Program-made: the position numbers and the translations under genes | DNA from: a virus | Reading direction: 5' to 3' (one strand) | IMG/VR virus record: IMGVR_UViG_3300030419_002277 | Location: 1 to 38,451 of that record | DNA length: 38,451 bases | Shown: piece by piece, positions 9,401 to 16,610 of the stretch | Layout: each line of letters opens with the position of its first letter | How positions within the stretch are numbered: position 1 is the first letter of the stretch | The notes under the pieces: generated by a model | What the model saw: only the letters and a program-made list of their open reading frames with translations | What the model was told of the DNA's origin: nothing | Database searches by the model: none

Positions 9401-10693
9401 TCTAGTTTTTCCTGTCTGTGGGTCTACGCTACCAAAAACAACATCAATTATGAATTTTTTCTGTGACCTAGTTAAAAACTTTAGTTTTGCTGCAACTTCT
9501 GGGTCATTAAACATATTAGGAAACATATCTCCTAAATCATTAGATTTAATTAATTTATTACTGTTGTTTTGTAAAAATTCTACAAGGTCATCGTCAGTAA
9601 ATTTACCAGAACCACCTGTTATTGCTATTGGATTTCCATTTTCGTCATAACGAACTTCAAATGCTTTTCTTTTTATTTCCAACGGTTCAACATCAGTCGT
9701 TCCAAAAGTTTTCTTATATCTTCTGTCAGCAAGACCTTTCTTAACAGCATCTTTTAAAAAACTATAATCAAGTTCAGGTGTAACAACTGATTTCTTAGGA
9801 TTATCGATAATTTCCCAATTAACTTTTTTTCCTGCATCTACAGGTGTCATTACTCTACCTATACCAGCAAGACCAGCACCTGTACCTACAACTCCTGCTG
9901 CTAACGCTGTTAGTGTGTTTTCCCATGGATAAGCAGTGCCTTCTTGTTTTCTTTTATCTGTGCCTGCTATTAATGATGCCGTAGGTGCTTGTATTGCAGT
10001 TTCTGCTGCTATTCTAGTAGGTAACCCACCAGTAGCAATTGGTGTTGTTAAAAGTTCACCAACTCTACCAACTCCTCTTGTTGCTGCAGCCTTTGCACCG
10101 GGCAAACCTCTTGCACCTATTTGCATACCTCTAAATCCTGCACTTACTGCTGGACCTAGCCCTGCAGTTCCTAATGTGATTCCTATGTCTGCAGGAGTTG
10201 ACATATAAGCAGCACCTCCAAGCCCTGCTTCTAAAGGTGTCATACCACCTATAAAAGGTACAGCCTCTGGTATTTCTGGTCCAAATTGTGCACCGTATTG
10301 CATTGCTAATTGAGGGTCAATTGTTTGTTCCATTATTGCTTCTGGTCTTCCTTCTACTCCACCTAATTCAATTTCGGTGTCAGAATACGGACTGAGTGTT
10401 TCACCAATACCACCAAATGTAGCAAGAGCCTGCTCTCTTAATCTATCTGGATTAACTACGCCACCCTCTCCAAAAAAAGGAATATCGCTTTCAGGTGTAG
10501 GAATAGATGGGGGTGACAACAATCCACCACCACTTATATATTTAGGTGGTTTTATATTTTTAAATACATCATAACTTTTTTCTAAAAAAGATTTAAACGT
10601 AGTAGGGTCTTTTACTTTTACGTTAGGACCTATTGCTTGTTTTGCTACTCGGTCTAGTATTTCTTGTTCTCTTTGAAAATCTTGAAATACCAT
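6485..10693 (-). CDS. Very large internal/ejection-type virion protein (1402 aa)
   Basis: This is the largest protein in the window. The N-terminal 150 residues are Pro/Gly-rich; residues about 150-285 contain Gly/Ala-rich hydrophobic stretches (GITLGTAGLGPAVSAGF, LTALAAGVVGTGAGLAG) resembling membrane-active segments. The centre is helical and basic, and the C-terminal half has a membrane-like stretch near FYGMVTTLGFLIPFLYE. Gene position (between portal accessory proteins and scaffold) and size fit internal core or DNA-ejection proteins of podoviruses, which are packaged in the head and form a channel through the cell envelope. No lytic transglycosylase or RNA-polymerase motif was found by eye. 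Function is inferred. Confidence 0.7.
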   Translation of the reverse strand: MVFQDFQREQEILDRVAKQAIGPNVKVKDPTTFKSFLEKSYDVFKNIKPPKYISGGGLLSPPSIPTPESDIPFFGEGGVVNPDRLREQALATFGGIGETLSPYSDTEIELGGVEGRPEAIMEQTIDPQLAMQYGAQFGPEIPEAVPFIGGMTPLEAGLGGAAYMSTPADIGITLGTAGLGPAVSAGFRGMQIGARGLPGAKAAATRGVGRVGELLTTPIATGGLPTRIAAETAIQAPTASLIAGTDKRKQEGTAYPWENTLTALAAGVVGTGAGLAGIGRVMTPVDAGKKVNWEIIDNPKKSVVTPELDYSFLKDAVKKGLADRRYKKTFGTTDVEPLEIKRKAFEVRYDENGNPIAITGGSGKFTDDDLVEFLQNNSNKLIKSNDLGDMFPNMFNDPEVAAKLKFLTRSQKKFIIDVVFGSVDPQTGKTRKGMIFPASDKNRKYTVANGFANGKDFLTPKQQRYLVDFLITKQAGKKFDPALQSELAKNPQLKDALYEVFGKMPVILRRMRYGQNIPFSDKQKSILEKLVKVLDTSDKQNNITLNINEVRVKDAKTRGFTETRSKNLEEGQNPFDANYNANKTVRESFDEATRKLNKEAKRTGPRYQGFAIDDNIKALKNSIIFNANRAGVSPIYRGKITGTNGFVTLTADEITSQRGDYGKTLYQAIFDNNDVNELNTLITTRIPNQVDQNTAFVALVKLLGGTQYKISTKPQNVKFGMQGKLPNARERALLEKALGKDVYKALSKLRSKKEKALDAFSQIWNVPRTMMATAEVSALARQGGYYMFARPLSWAKSIPPALKEAKRAMLINKFDPYVQRMELERYAEDPDFEYARQTGLEITDSLSPSLVDREEQFIPTFLDKLPDYSVIGPIIRASAAFHSGFLNNLRFNVFKSMMKNISPDGTAETFVREAQKISPQEGDRALKTLESLNRIINAATGRGPKVVDDEVVAILNQLFFSYRMQTARAYLPIAPFVEYPQMVWSARKQVIADHVRFYGMVTTLGFLIPFLYEKATGDKTATYDWIKGKLRIAKTTYDIAAGNNKYSGIVLNSLGMFLDEKTLKPRGIGTGKPYDVQFTKLLMGGIRGALHPTAGMIYGGIQGTDFLGNELDYEIYNPVETSKFGKTARDYLTPLIYSGLMESIELYDNPIAPAIGFGAEFIGVGNSSYEDKQSVAKELFGKRYTELLPFQQKIVTAAYYADDNVNRDVPNTTSADLDYFKLLNDITVNMRNGNLSPKDAVYQYKQGRKDFGVIRRDRGKIEYGWDDSDNDDGMDYYGGTPAELQALSQHWSTFDQDIYLPSADGGKSTIVDWDKYDEIKDSYNWTEEQARYVAANSNIMDFHMPEDLLLAIKKHDRNLAEKIITSWEARDYYMELIEKESPINWKEELDFSIGSIIEKNKK

Positions 10694-10695
10694 AA

Positions 10696-11049
10696 TTAAA
10701 ACCCATATAAAAATCTGCCTGTTGATGTAATTGGTCTAGTATTTAGTCCTGTAGCATATTGTGGTGCACTTCTCATTCTATCAGCAAAATCGAAATCTCT
10801 AAGATAATCAATAAAGGTTTCGGCGTTTTGACCACCTAAAACCCTGTTTACATTAGAACCAAGGAACTCTGAAAAAATTGGTTGATATTGGTTTTGAAAA
10901 AATTGCCTTTGACCAAATGTTAGATTACTTGGTAACGCAGCCTGAAATAAACCCTGTGTAGTAAAGCCTTGGGCTAAGTCCTGTTGAAAAGGATTAATGT
11001 CAGGCACACCACCAAAATTACTTTGGTTAGAAAAATCACGTTGCATCAT
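10696..11049 (-). CDS. Small head-associated protein (117 aa)
   Basis: A 117-residue protein rich in Gln, Phe, Asn and Arg (DFSNQSNFGGVPDINPFQQDL, FGQRQFFQNQYQPIFSEFLG). It lies between the portal-linked 256-residue gene and the 1402-residue gene, with only a few bases of spacing on each side. It may be a minor head or core protein. No family recognised. Confidence 0.65.
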   Translation of the reverse strand: MMQRDFSNQSNFGGVPDINPFQQDLAQGFTTQGLFQAALPSNLTFGQRQFFQNQYQPIFSEFLGSNVNRVLGGQNAETFIDYLRDFDFADRMRSAPQYATGLNTRPITSTGRFLYGF

Positions 11050-11052
11050 GGC

Positions 11053-11823
11053 TTAATTAAGTCCTAATTGGCGTTGCAAGAAATCAAAAAAACCTGCTTC
11101 TCTTTGTTCTTGTGGTGCTGATGCAAACCTTCCCAAAATAGTACTTTGTCTAGGAATTAAATCGCTTCCTAAAAATCTTCCATATTTATCCAGTGCTGCT
11201 CCCATACCTAAATTATATAAATTTTCCATTCTTCTTGTTCCTTCAGGGTCAGCACCACTTGCTTGGAAAAATGGATTTAAAGCATCCATAACTTGTGGAG
11301 ATGTTGGGGCACCTTGCCTTGCTAAATTTTGTAGGTCAGAAAAAGTTGACCTTGCTCTACCTAATATACCTTGGGGTCCCGTACCAATAGATGCTCCTAA
11401 ATTTCTTGCTAAATCTCCAAGTCTTATTTGGTTTAACTGACCTGTTTCTTGGTCTACATTTTCAAATGTTTGAGGATTCATTAAAGAGCCAAATCTAAGT
11501 ATATTTTGACCTATGGGTGCAAAGTCTCTAAAAAATCTTGATGTTGCACCTTGTACAGGGGCATCTGGGTCAATTCCTAAGCCTTCTAAAAATCCTCTTT
11601 GAAATATACCCCCAAGTGCTCTTTCTTCTTCTATTTGCTCCCTACCTAGTGCTCCTTCAGCACCTTCAGTTTCAGTAAAAAGAGATGTCTCTAAAGTATC
11701 AACACTTGCATTAGGGAACTGCCCAGCAAATTTATCTCGTGCTTCTTCTTCGGAGTTAGCAGTAATATTTATAGTTTGCTTATTACCCTCTGAGTCTTTA
11801 TAAGTTATCCTAAACGTCTTCAT
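11053..11823 (-). CDS. Portal-adjacent minor structural protein (256 aa)
   Basis: The first 45 residues (MKTFRITYKDSEGNKQTI, then a TANSEEEARDKF helix) form a small beta-alpha unit of the type found in many short phage proteins. The rest is Gly/Phe/Arg/Gln-rich and probably flexible (GRARSTFSDLQNLARQGA). The start codon overlaps the portal stop region (4 bases), so translation is coupled to portal. A connector or internal head role is likely from position; no family recognised. Confidence 0.65.
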   Translation of the reverse strand: MKTFRITYKDSEGNKQTINITANSEEEARDKFAGQFPNASVDTLETSLFTETEGAEGALGREQIEEERALGGIFQRGFLEGLGIDPDAPVQGATSRFFRDFAPIGQNILRFGSLMNPQTFENVDQETGQLNQIRLGDLARNLGASIGTGPQGILGRARSTFSDLQNLARQGAPTSPQVMDALNPFFQASGADPEGTRRMENLYNLGMGAALDKYGRFLGSDLIPRQSTILGRFASAPQEQREAGFFDFLQRQLGLN

Positions 11824-13745
11824 TCTTCTTCTAGTCCTATACTATTAAGTAATTGAGTTCTTTCACTTTGGGCTCCGGGTCTGGGTGCTGCCGTGTTCAT
11901 GCCTTGGTTAGGTGATGGAGTATTCGGTATGCCTCCCATGGCTGCATTAGGCATGACCTCTGGTCTTACTCCATTTGATGTAGGGGCTCCCTGTTGGGGT
12001 GCCATTGGTTGCTGCATCTGAGAATATTGTTGCATAAATGCCATACGTTGTGCAAGTTCCTGCATTTGTTTTTGTTCCTCAGCAATCCTTATTTCTTGTA
12101 AATAGTGTTGTGCCATCTGTTCATCTCCTGATTTTAATGCAGCAGTATACATTTGAACTAACTGCATAATTGGAGTAGATGTTCTTGCTATCTGTTCAAA
12201 AATTCTTTGTCTTTCTAAATCAGCATCTTGCATCTTGAGAATCCTGTCTCTAGCAAAATCCATAGACACTAATGATTCACCAGTTGGCGTTGGTTGAGTT
12301 GCCATCTGTGCAATCGAATACCTTTGCATATCATCTTCTGGTAATGCAGGTTGCATAGTAAAGGTAAGTTCTCCGTGATTTTTAATATCATCAGGGGTAA
12401 TCGGACCGTCAAAAGGCATTCTTGCATAAGTTTTCCCAGACACATTCATTGGTTTATATGATTTTGTTTCATACATTCCAATTAAATGTTCAAACGACAT
12501 TTCTAGTAAATTTTGAACTGCGATAAGTCTTGGGATAACTTTTTGTTCAATGTTAGTTCCAAGTTGTCGCATTGCATATCCTGATATAGGAGCCTGCAAA
12601 ATACCGAATGCTTGTGGTGGCAATCCACCATCAGTTTCATCATCATTAATAGCACCAAGCAATACATCTGCATCTCTTGGTGATTCTGATAAAGGCATAG
12701 GCACTACATCTTCTTGGTTCTGAGTTGAAACATTTACCTGTGACCCCTTTTTAGACGGGTTTTCTTCTAAACCTTTAGTCCCATCAAGTGAAGAAACTTT
12801 ATACGCTTGGTCTACTGCTCTAGCAGCAAGTGCCATTCTGTAAGAAAATACTCTGTTTTTTGCTTTTATAATATCTCTATTAGGGGCAAATATAGATTCA
12901 CTAAAGTCTTTTATTGGGTCTTCTATGTCAGCAATGCTATCTATTTGCCTCATACCAGTATCACTTTCGGCTAACATAGGAACACTTCCTATCGGAACAG
13001 TGCAAACTGGAAACATAAGTGCAAATGTGTCTGCTGGTTTTTTGGCATACTTGTCATCGATAATGACGTAATTCATATATTTAATTTTGCCACCGACTAT
13101 TTGTTTTTCATAACAATCAAAAACAAATTCAACTTCAGTTCCATCGTTTAATTTATTGTCATTAAATTGAAAATTTTTATATTCATCTCTGATTTGTGCT
13201 CTAGTCTTAGTTGTTCTATATGCAGTAAATACTGGCTCTTCTTCGCCATATTCAACAACTAAATGTCTTGGGTCTAGTGGTAATATTTCTGCAAACGTAT
13301 CACCGTTTGGTCTTTTTCTAAGCAGTGACCTAGCAGCCAATCTACCACCTCTTACAGTTGAGTACCATGCAAGTTGTGCTATTAATAGTGGGTCTCCTTT
13401 TCTTTGGAGTCTTTTATTAATTTGTCTGTGCATACCGATAACAAGTCTTTCTAAGTTATCGTTTGCTGCTCTTTTCTGTTCGTCTGCTGCATCATTATTA
13501 ACTCTTATTACAACCTCAGAACCAGAAATAAAACTTTCGACTTTATCTGCTAATGTTCTAAGTGAGTTGGTTGTATAAGCATCTTCTGGGTCGACACCTT
13601 CTTCTTCGTCTGGCACAAATTGCGTTAATCTCCAAGAAGAATAGTCTAAGTCCATTCTGTCGTGCAAAGGTTGGTCTTCATTAAACATTCTGTCTATTTT
13701 ATCTAAGACTCCTGCTACGACCTCTGCTTGGGTTTTTCTTGCCAT
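11820..13745 (-). CDS. Portal protein (641 aa), podovirus-type
   Basis: The dodecameric ring at the capsid vertex through which DNA is packaged. The N-terminus has a helical segment (DKIDRMFNEDQPLHDRMDLDYSSW), then a core with FISGSEVVIRVNND and DPRHLVVEYGEEEPVFTAYR typical of podovirus portals, and a Met/Gln-rich helical C-terminal barrel (QMQELAQRMAFMQQYSQMQQ) like the crown region. I chose the ATG at 13745 because an AAGGTG ribosome site lies eight bases ahead and the start overlaps the upstream stop as TAATG; the ATG eight codons earlier lacks such a site. It follows terminase in the usual order. Confidence 0.85.
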   Translation of the reverse strand: MARKTQAEVVAGVLDKIDRMFNEDQPLHDRMDLDYSSWRLTQFVPDEEEGVDPEDAYTTNSLRTLADKVESFISGSEVVIRVNNDAADEQKRAANDNLERLVIGMHRQINKRLQRKGDPLLIAQLAWYSTVRGGRLAARSLLRKRPNGDTFAEILPLDPRHLVVEYGEEEPVFTAYRTTKTRAQIRDEYKNFQFNDNKLNDGTEVEFVFDCYEKQIVGGKIKYMNYVIIDDKYAKKPADTFALMFPVCTVPIGSVPMLAESDTGMRQIDSIADIEDPIKDFSESIFAPNRDIIKAKNRVFSYRMALAARAVDQAYKVSSLDGTKGLEENPSKKGSQVNVSTQNQEDVVPMPLSESPRDADVLLGAINDDETDGGLPPQAFGILQAPISGYAMRQLGTNIEQKVIPRLIAVQNLLEMSFEHLIGMYETKSYKPMNVSGKTYARMPFDGPITPDDIKNHGELTFTMQPALPEDDMQRYSIAQMATQPTPTGESLVSMDFARDRILKMQDADLERQRIFEQIARTSTPIMQLVQMYTAALKSGDEQMAQHYLQEIRIAEEQKQMQELAQRMAFMQQYSQMQQPMAPQQGAPTSNGVRPEVMPNAAMGGIPNTPSPNQGMNTAAPRPGAQSERTQLLNSIGLEEE

Positions 13746-14014
13746 TACCATTTCACCTTGTTTGCCCAATATGCTGCACTTGTTTTACCTTTAGCAATAT
13801 TTTTTGCGTGTCTGGCTTTAAACGATTTTCGTCTAGCATTAGACTTTGCATCTGTTTTTTTACCAGCAGTCGTAACACCTTGTTGCCCAAATCTAATTAA
13901 TCTGTCTTTGCCATTGTCTTTAATAAGAACAGCATGAGATTTTTTTGCATTAGGTGTTCTTTTAGGTTTATTATACCCAGAAAAAGTTTCACCTCTGTAA
14001 GTAATTCTTGCCAT
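13745..14014 (-). CDS. Small basic protein between terminase and portal (89 aa)
   Basis: A very basic protein (many Lys and Arg) starting MARITYRGETFSGYNKPKR and ending in SAAYWANKVKW. I recognise the pattern RKSFKARHAKNIAKGK as a recurring family of small proteins encoded near terminase and portal genes of aquatic phages, with no role known to me. Its basic character suggests DNA or RNA binding, perhaps during packaging. The stop overlaps the portal start by one base. Confidence 0.75.
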   Translation of the reverse strand: MARITYRGETFSGYNKPKRTPNAKKSHAVLIKDNGKDRLIRFGQQGVTTAGKKTDAKSNARRKSFKARHAKNIAKGKTSAAYWANKVKW

Positions 14015-14019
14015 AAAAA

Positions 14020-14244
14020 CTATCCTCTATATCGATTTTTTGTTCTTTTTGCTGCCTTTACTGCTTTCTGTCCTGCTTTCTGTCCTGCTTTGGTGTACCA
14101 TATTCCATGTTTAGGTATTGCTGCATTTACTGCTTTTTCGGCACCTCTTACAATAGCATCAAAAGTATTTCTTGCTCCTGATGTTCTTCTTCTTGTAGTT
14201 TTAGTTTTAGTTGTAGTTGTAGTTTTTCTTATTGGTCCAGCCAT
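14020..14244 (-). CDS. Small basic Thr/Lys-rich protein (74 aa)
   Basis: The N-terminus is a Thr/Lys/Arg tract (residues 5-22, alternating Thr with Lys or Arg), followed by an amphipathic helix and a C-terminal basic repeat (KAGQKAGQKAVKAAKRTKNRYRG). The underlying DNA has short tandem repeats (TGTCCTGCTTTC twice on the plus strand). It is probably a DNA-binding or condensing peptide or a head-completion protein. No family recognised. Confidence 0.65.
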   Translation of the reverse strand: MAGPIRKTTTTTKTKTTRRRTSGARNTFDAIVRGAEKAVNAAIPKHGIWYTKAGQKAGQKAVKAAKRTKNRYRG

Positions 14245-14254
14245 ATTGTCTCCT

Positions 14255-15664
14255 CTATCTAAACCTCGTTACTGGGATAACTTCCCTCTGATAGTTTTCA
14301 TTACCAGCATAACCAAATTGATTAACCATCAAGTAAGTCAATGCCTTTATAGCATGATTATACTTGTCTCTTGGAACATTTCCAACTACCCCACCTTCAC
14401 GGTTCATTTGCCAACTATAAACTCTGACCTGTCCGTCAAACGGATTTGGGGCTCCTCCGAACTCGGAAATCAGCCCTTTACACTTGGGGTCTATTACAAT
14501 ATTTGGCTCTTTAGTGAGTGGGTCGGCTTTGAGCATGGAGTTCATTCTCTCTATTCCGTCTATAATTTTAACGGGCTGAGAAAGCATATTTAATTTTCCT
14601 ACTTTAAACCAAATTTCTGTATTAGAGGGCATTGCTCCTGCATGAGCAGTACCAGCAATATCGATTACACCCAATTTCTCTGTATTTTTCCACCAATATC
14701 TATTTTTACATATCTCAACTATGTCGGATGCAACCAATTCTCTTTCATAAATTTCGTCAAACACCTGCACCTGACCGTCAATAATATGACACACCTCAAC
14801 TGCATAGGCAGATTCAGTAATCCTTGAATATCCGGGGTCTACTGCAAGGTAAACAATTTCATCAGGGTCAAACTTAACCTCCCTCACATGAATATTTACA
14901 TTAAATACTGGGTGAACCAAACCACTAGGTGGACTAGGCACTCCTGCGACACGTTCATTAAACCATTCTTCCGAATGTTCGTTCTTCATTTTCTCTATTT
15001 CGGGGTCTAGTTCTCCTAAAGGAAATATATGTGTATTAGTCCAAGTAGGTAGAGAGAAACTTTTAGCACTCTCTAAATTTTGAATACCCGGTGACTGCCA
15101 AGAGGTAAACTGTTGGGGGTACCAACCAAGCGAACCCTCGAATGTTCCCTCCAAAAATACCCAACCACGCTTTTCTGCCACTCTCTCCATTAATCGCCAG
15201 TAACTTTCTTGGTCTAACTGCGAAGCCTCACAGGCAACGATGCCCATAGGAGCCTCCATTGCAAGTTTTCTGTAGTCAGTTGCCGATTTAGTCTTGATAA
15301 CAAGGGGTTTCAGGTTCTTGGACCCCACTGATATCTCTATGTAACCGGGGTCAACCTGACGTGTGGCACGTTTAATTATGCCTAGTCTAGTAAACGCATC
15401 ACCGAGATAGTCAAATTCACCCCTAGTTCTCTCGTAATCTGCTGCAACTAGCCAATACACGGAACCTGCTGCTTTATCTGGGTCCTCAACAATGTGACTC
15501 ATTATTTTCTCGAACATATACATTGCTCCCAGATTAGATTTACCTGCTCTTACACCACCGGCGACTAACTTGAATCTAGCATCGTCATTGAGGATTGCTA
15601 GTTGTGCCTCGGTAGGCTTATACTTTATGGCACCGAATAGGGCATCACGTTGTTCTTGTTGCAT
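14255..15664 (-). CDS. terL: Terminase large subunit (469 aa)
   Basis: The packaging motor: an N-terminal ATPase and a C-terminal RNase-H-like nuclease. Walker A is visible at residues 36-43 (GGVRAGKS), with a Walker-B-like strand at GIVACEAS. The nuclease domain shows YLAVDPGYS, with the first catalytic Asp, and VIDIAGTAH further on. I place the start at the ATG of MQQEQRDALF (15664); an ATG three codons upstream (15673) is also possible. The frame stays open further upstream only because the C-rich tract lacks stops. The gene is visibly more GC-rich than its neighbours, which may reflect exchange. It follows terS after a 310-base gap. Confidence 0.9.
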   Translation of the reverse strand: MQQEQRDALFGAIKYKPTEAQLAILNDDARFKLVAGGVRAGKSNLGAMYMFEKIMSHIVEDPDKAAGSVYWLVAADYERTRGEFDYLGDAFTRLGIIKRATRQVDPGYIEISVGSKNLKPLVIKTKSATDYRKLAMEAPMGIVACEASQLDQESYWRLMERVAEKRGWVFLEGTFEGSLGWYPQQFTSWQSPGIQNLESAKSFSLPTWTNTHIFPLGELDPEIEKMKNEHSEEWFNERVAGVPSPPSGLVHPVFNVNIHVREVKFDPDEIVYLAVDPGYSRITESAYAVEVCHIIDGQVQVFDEIYERELVASDIVEICKNRYWWKNTEKLGVIDIAGTAHAGAMPSNTEIWFKVGKLNMLSQPVKIIDGIERMNSMLKADPLTKEPNIVIDPKCKGLISEFGGAPNPFDGQVRVYSWQMNREGGVVGNVPRDKYNHAIKALTYLMVNQFGYAGNENYQREVIPVTRFR

Positions 15665-15887
15665 GAGACACATTTTAGCATAAAATTTTATATGGGGTAG
15701 TACCAATACATGAAGAAAGCATGAACCACTAAGAACTACCCCCCCCACCTCCTGTCGCAGGTAACTGCGACCAGCACCACCACCACCACCTACACCCCCA
15801 CACACCCCCAGCCACCTGTCGCTTACAGCGACCACAACCCACACCTCCACCCCCACACCACCGGCACCCCCTCCCCGGGAATCTGTG

Positions 15888-15908
15888 GCAACTTGTCCCA
15901 CAAGTTGC
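15888..15908. promoter_or_regulatory. Perfect inverted repeat GCAACTTGT-CCC-ACAAGTTGC
   Basis: Nine-base arms separated by CCC, in the gap between terS and terL. No U-run follows on either strand, so it is not a classical terminator. It could be a protein-binding site (terminase recognition or an operator) or an mRNA hairpin. Confidence 0.55.
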
Positions 15909-15933
15909 TCTATGAATCAGGCGAATTTTTTTT

Positions 15934-15949
15934 TAGAACATTTGTTCTA
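15934..15949. promoter_or_regulatory. Palindrome TAGAACA-TT-TGTTCTA, operator-like
   Basis: A perfect palindrome with seven-base arms, next to a run of nine T (15926-15934). Its core GAAC-N4-GTTC is the pattern of LexA (SOS) boxes known from Bacillus and actinobacteria; other dimeric repressors could also bind such a site. It lies just after the terS stop. Binding is inferred from symmetry only. Confidence 0.4.
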
Positions 15950-15977
15950 ATTTGGGAACTTATGGGAATTATTGGGG

Positions 15978-16493
15978 TTATTCAGAGTCTTTTAAAGCCT
16001 CTTTATTTGGGTTTTCAGGTAGGTTTATATTGATTAGGGCTTGTATTAAACTCTTGGCTTGTTCGTCTATTGTGGCTTGATTTTTCTGTTCTCCGTATCG
16101 TTCAGGATATTTCTTAGACAACAGCCACTGACTATTCCTACTCTTTACCTGCTCATTCTGTGCAGTCGTTAACTCCGTTAATTGCAATGCTTCAAATTCA
16201 GTTACAGCCTCAGTTACTGTATCATGTAACTTTAGAGTTAATTGCTTGTATCTGTCACTAGGGTTTAGGTTCTTAGTATCTGTAACAGTATCTAGTAACT
16301 TACTTGGTTCTGTTTCTGTTTCTGTATCTAGTATCTGACGGCACTTCTCACCGAAACGGAGCCAACCACTAGCCACAGACTCAGACACCCCACAATGTCG
16401 AATTATAGCAACTGTAGGAGGCAGTCCTAAGCGTTCTATATCCCTCTTGATTAAGTCTATTTTCTTATTATCTATCTGAAGTTTTCTAGTCAT
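15978..16493 (-). CDS. terS: Terminase small subunit (171 aa)
   Basis: The DNA-recognition subunit of the packaging terminase. The N-terminus (residues about 10-50, LGLPPTVAIIRHCGVSESVASGWLRFGEK) is a helix-turn-helix, the middle is a Thr/Glu/Asp-rich linker with repeated TVT/TET patterns, and the C-terminal part has WLLSKKYPERYGE, a signature often seen in small terminases. It is the first gene of the leftward late unit, read from a divergent promoter at 16554-16583. The distance to terL (about 310 bases) is unusually long for this genome. Confidence 0.8.
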   Translation of the reverse strand: MTRKLQIDNKKIDLIKRDIERLGLPPTVAIIRHCGVSESVASGWLRFGEKCRQILDTETETEPSKLLDTVTDTKNLNPSDRYKQLTLKLHDTVTEAVTEFEALQLTELTTAQNEQVKSRNSQWLLSKKYPERYGEQKNQATIDEQAKSLIQALININLPENPNKEALKDSE

Positions 16494-16553
16494 GTATTTT
16501 CTTATTTTAACATTTATATTTTAAGGGGTCACTTTAGTTTTATTAAATGTTAA

Positions 16554-16583
16554 ATAATACCTAATTATGTTAATACTTGACAA
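16554..16583 (-). promoter_or_regulatory. Likely sigma70-type promoter for the leftward late unit
   Basis: On the minus strand TTGTCA (16583-16578) and TATTAT (16559-16554) are 18 bases apart; each matches the consensus in five of six positions. Transcription would begin near 16547, about 50 bases before the terS start. It overlaps the -35 of the rightward promoter, so the two polymerases would compete. Confidence 0.5.
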
Positions 16584-16605
16584 ATGGTCTAAGGTGTGAT
16601 ATAAT
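16577..16605 (+). promoter_or_regulatory. Perfect consensus sigma70 promoter with extended -10
   Basis: TTGACA (16577-16582), 17-base spacer, TATAAT (16600-16605), with TG one base before the -10 (extended -10). An AT-rich stretch lies upstream. The predicted start is 16611-16613, exactly where the structured RNA begins with GGAGGC. A full consensus match implies very strong transcription by host polymerase. Confidence 0.85.
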
Positions 16606-16610
16606 GGAAT

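Larger units (their letters stand above)
15665..15977. other. Gene-free terS-terL gap with C-rich tract, hairpins and palindromes (possible packaging site)
   Basis: Bases about 15739-15878 are extremely C-rich on the plus strand (G-rich on the minus-strand mRNA), including eight consecutive C at 15739-15746 and a CCACCACCACCACCACC run. Two hairpins sit in it: GTCGCAG-GTAA-CTGCGAC (15754-15771) and GTCGCT-TAC-AGCGAC (15818-15832), each preceded by an ACCT motif. Two palindromes follow (listed separately). The rest of the genome is AT-rich, so the tract is compositionally foreign. A pac or cos site, a replication origin or a G-quadruplex leader for terL are all possible. Confidence 0.6.

Noticed and set aside
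15665-15901. Long N-terminal extension of the terminase large subunit (Gly/Val-rich)
   Set aside because: The frame is open only because the C-rich tract contains few stops; the translated segment is low complexity, and normal terminases begin near the chosen ATG.
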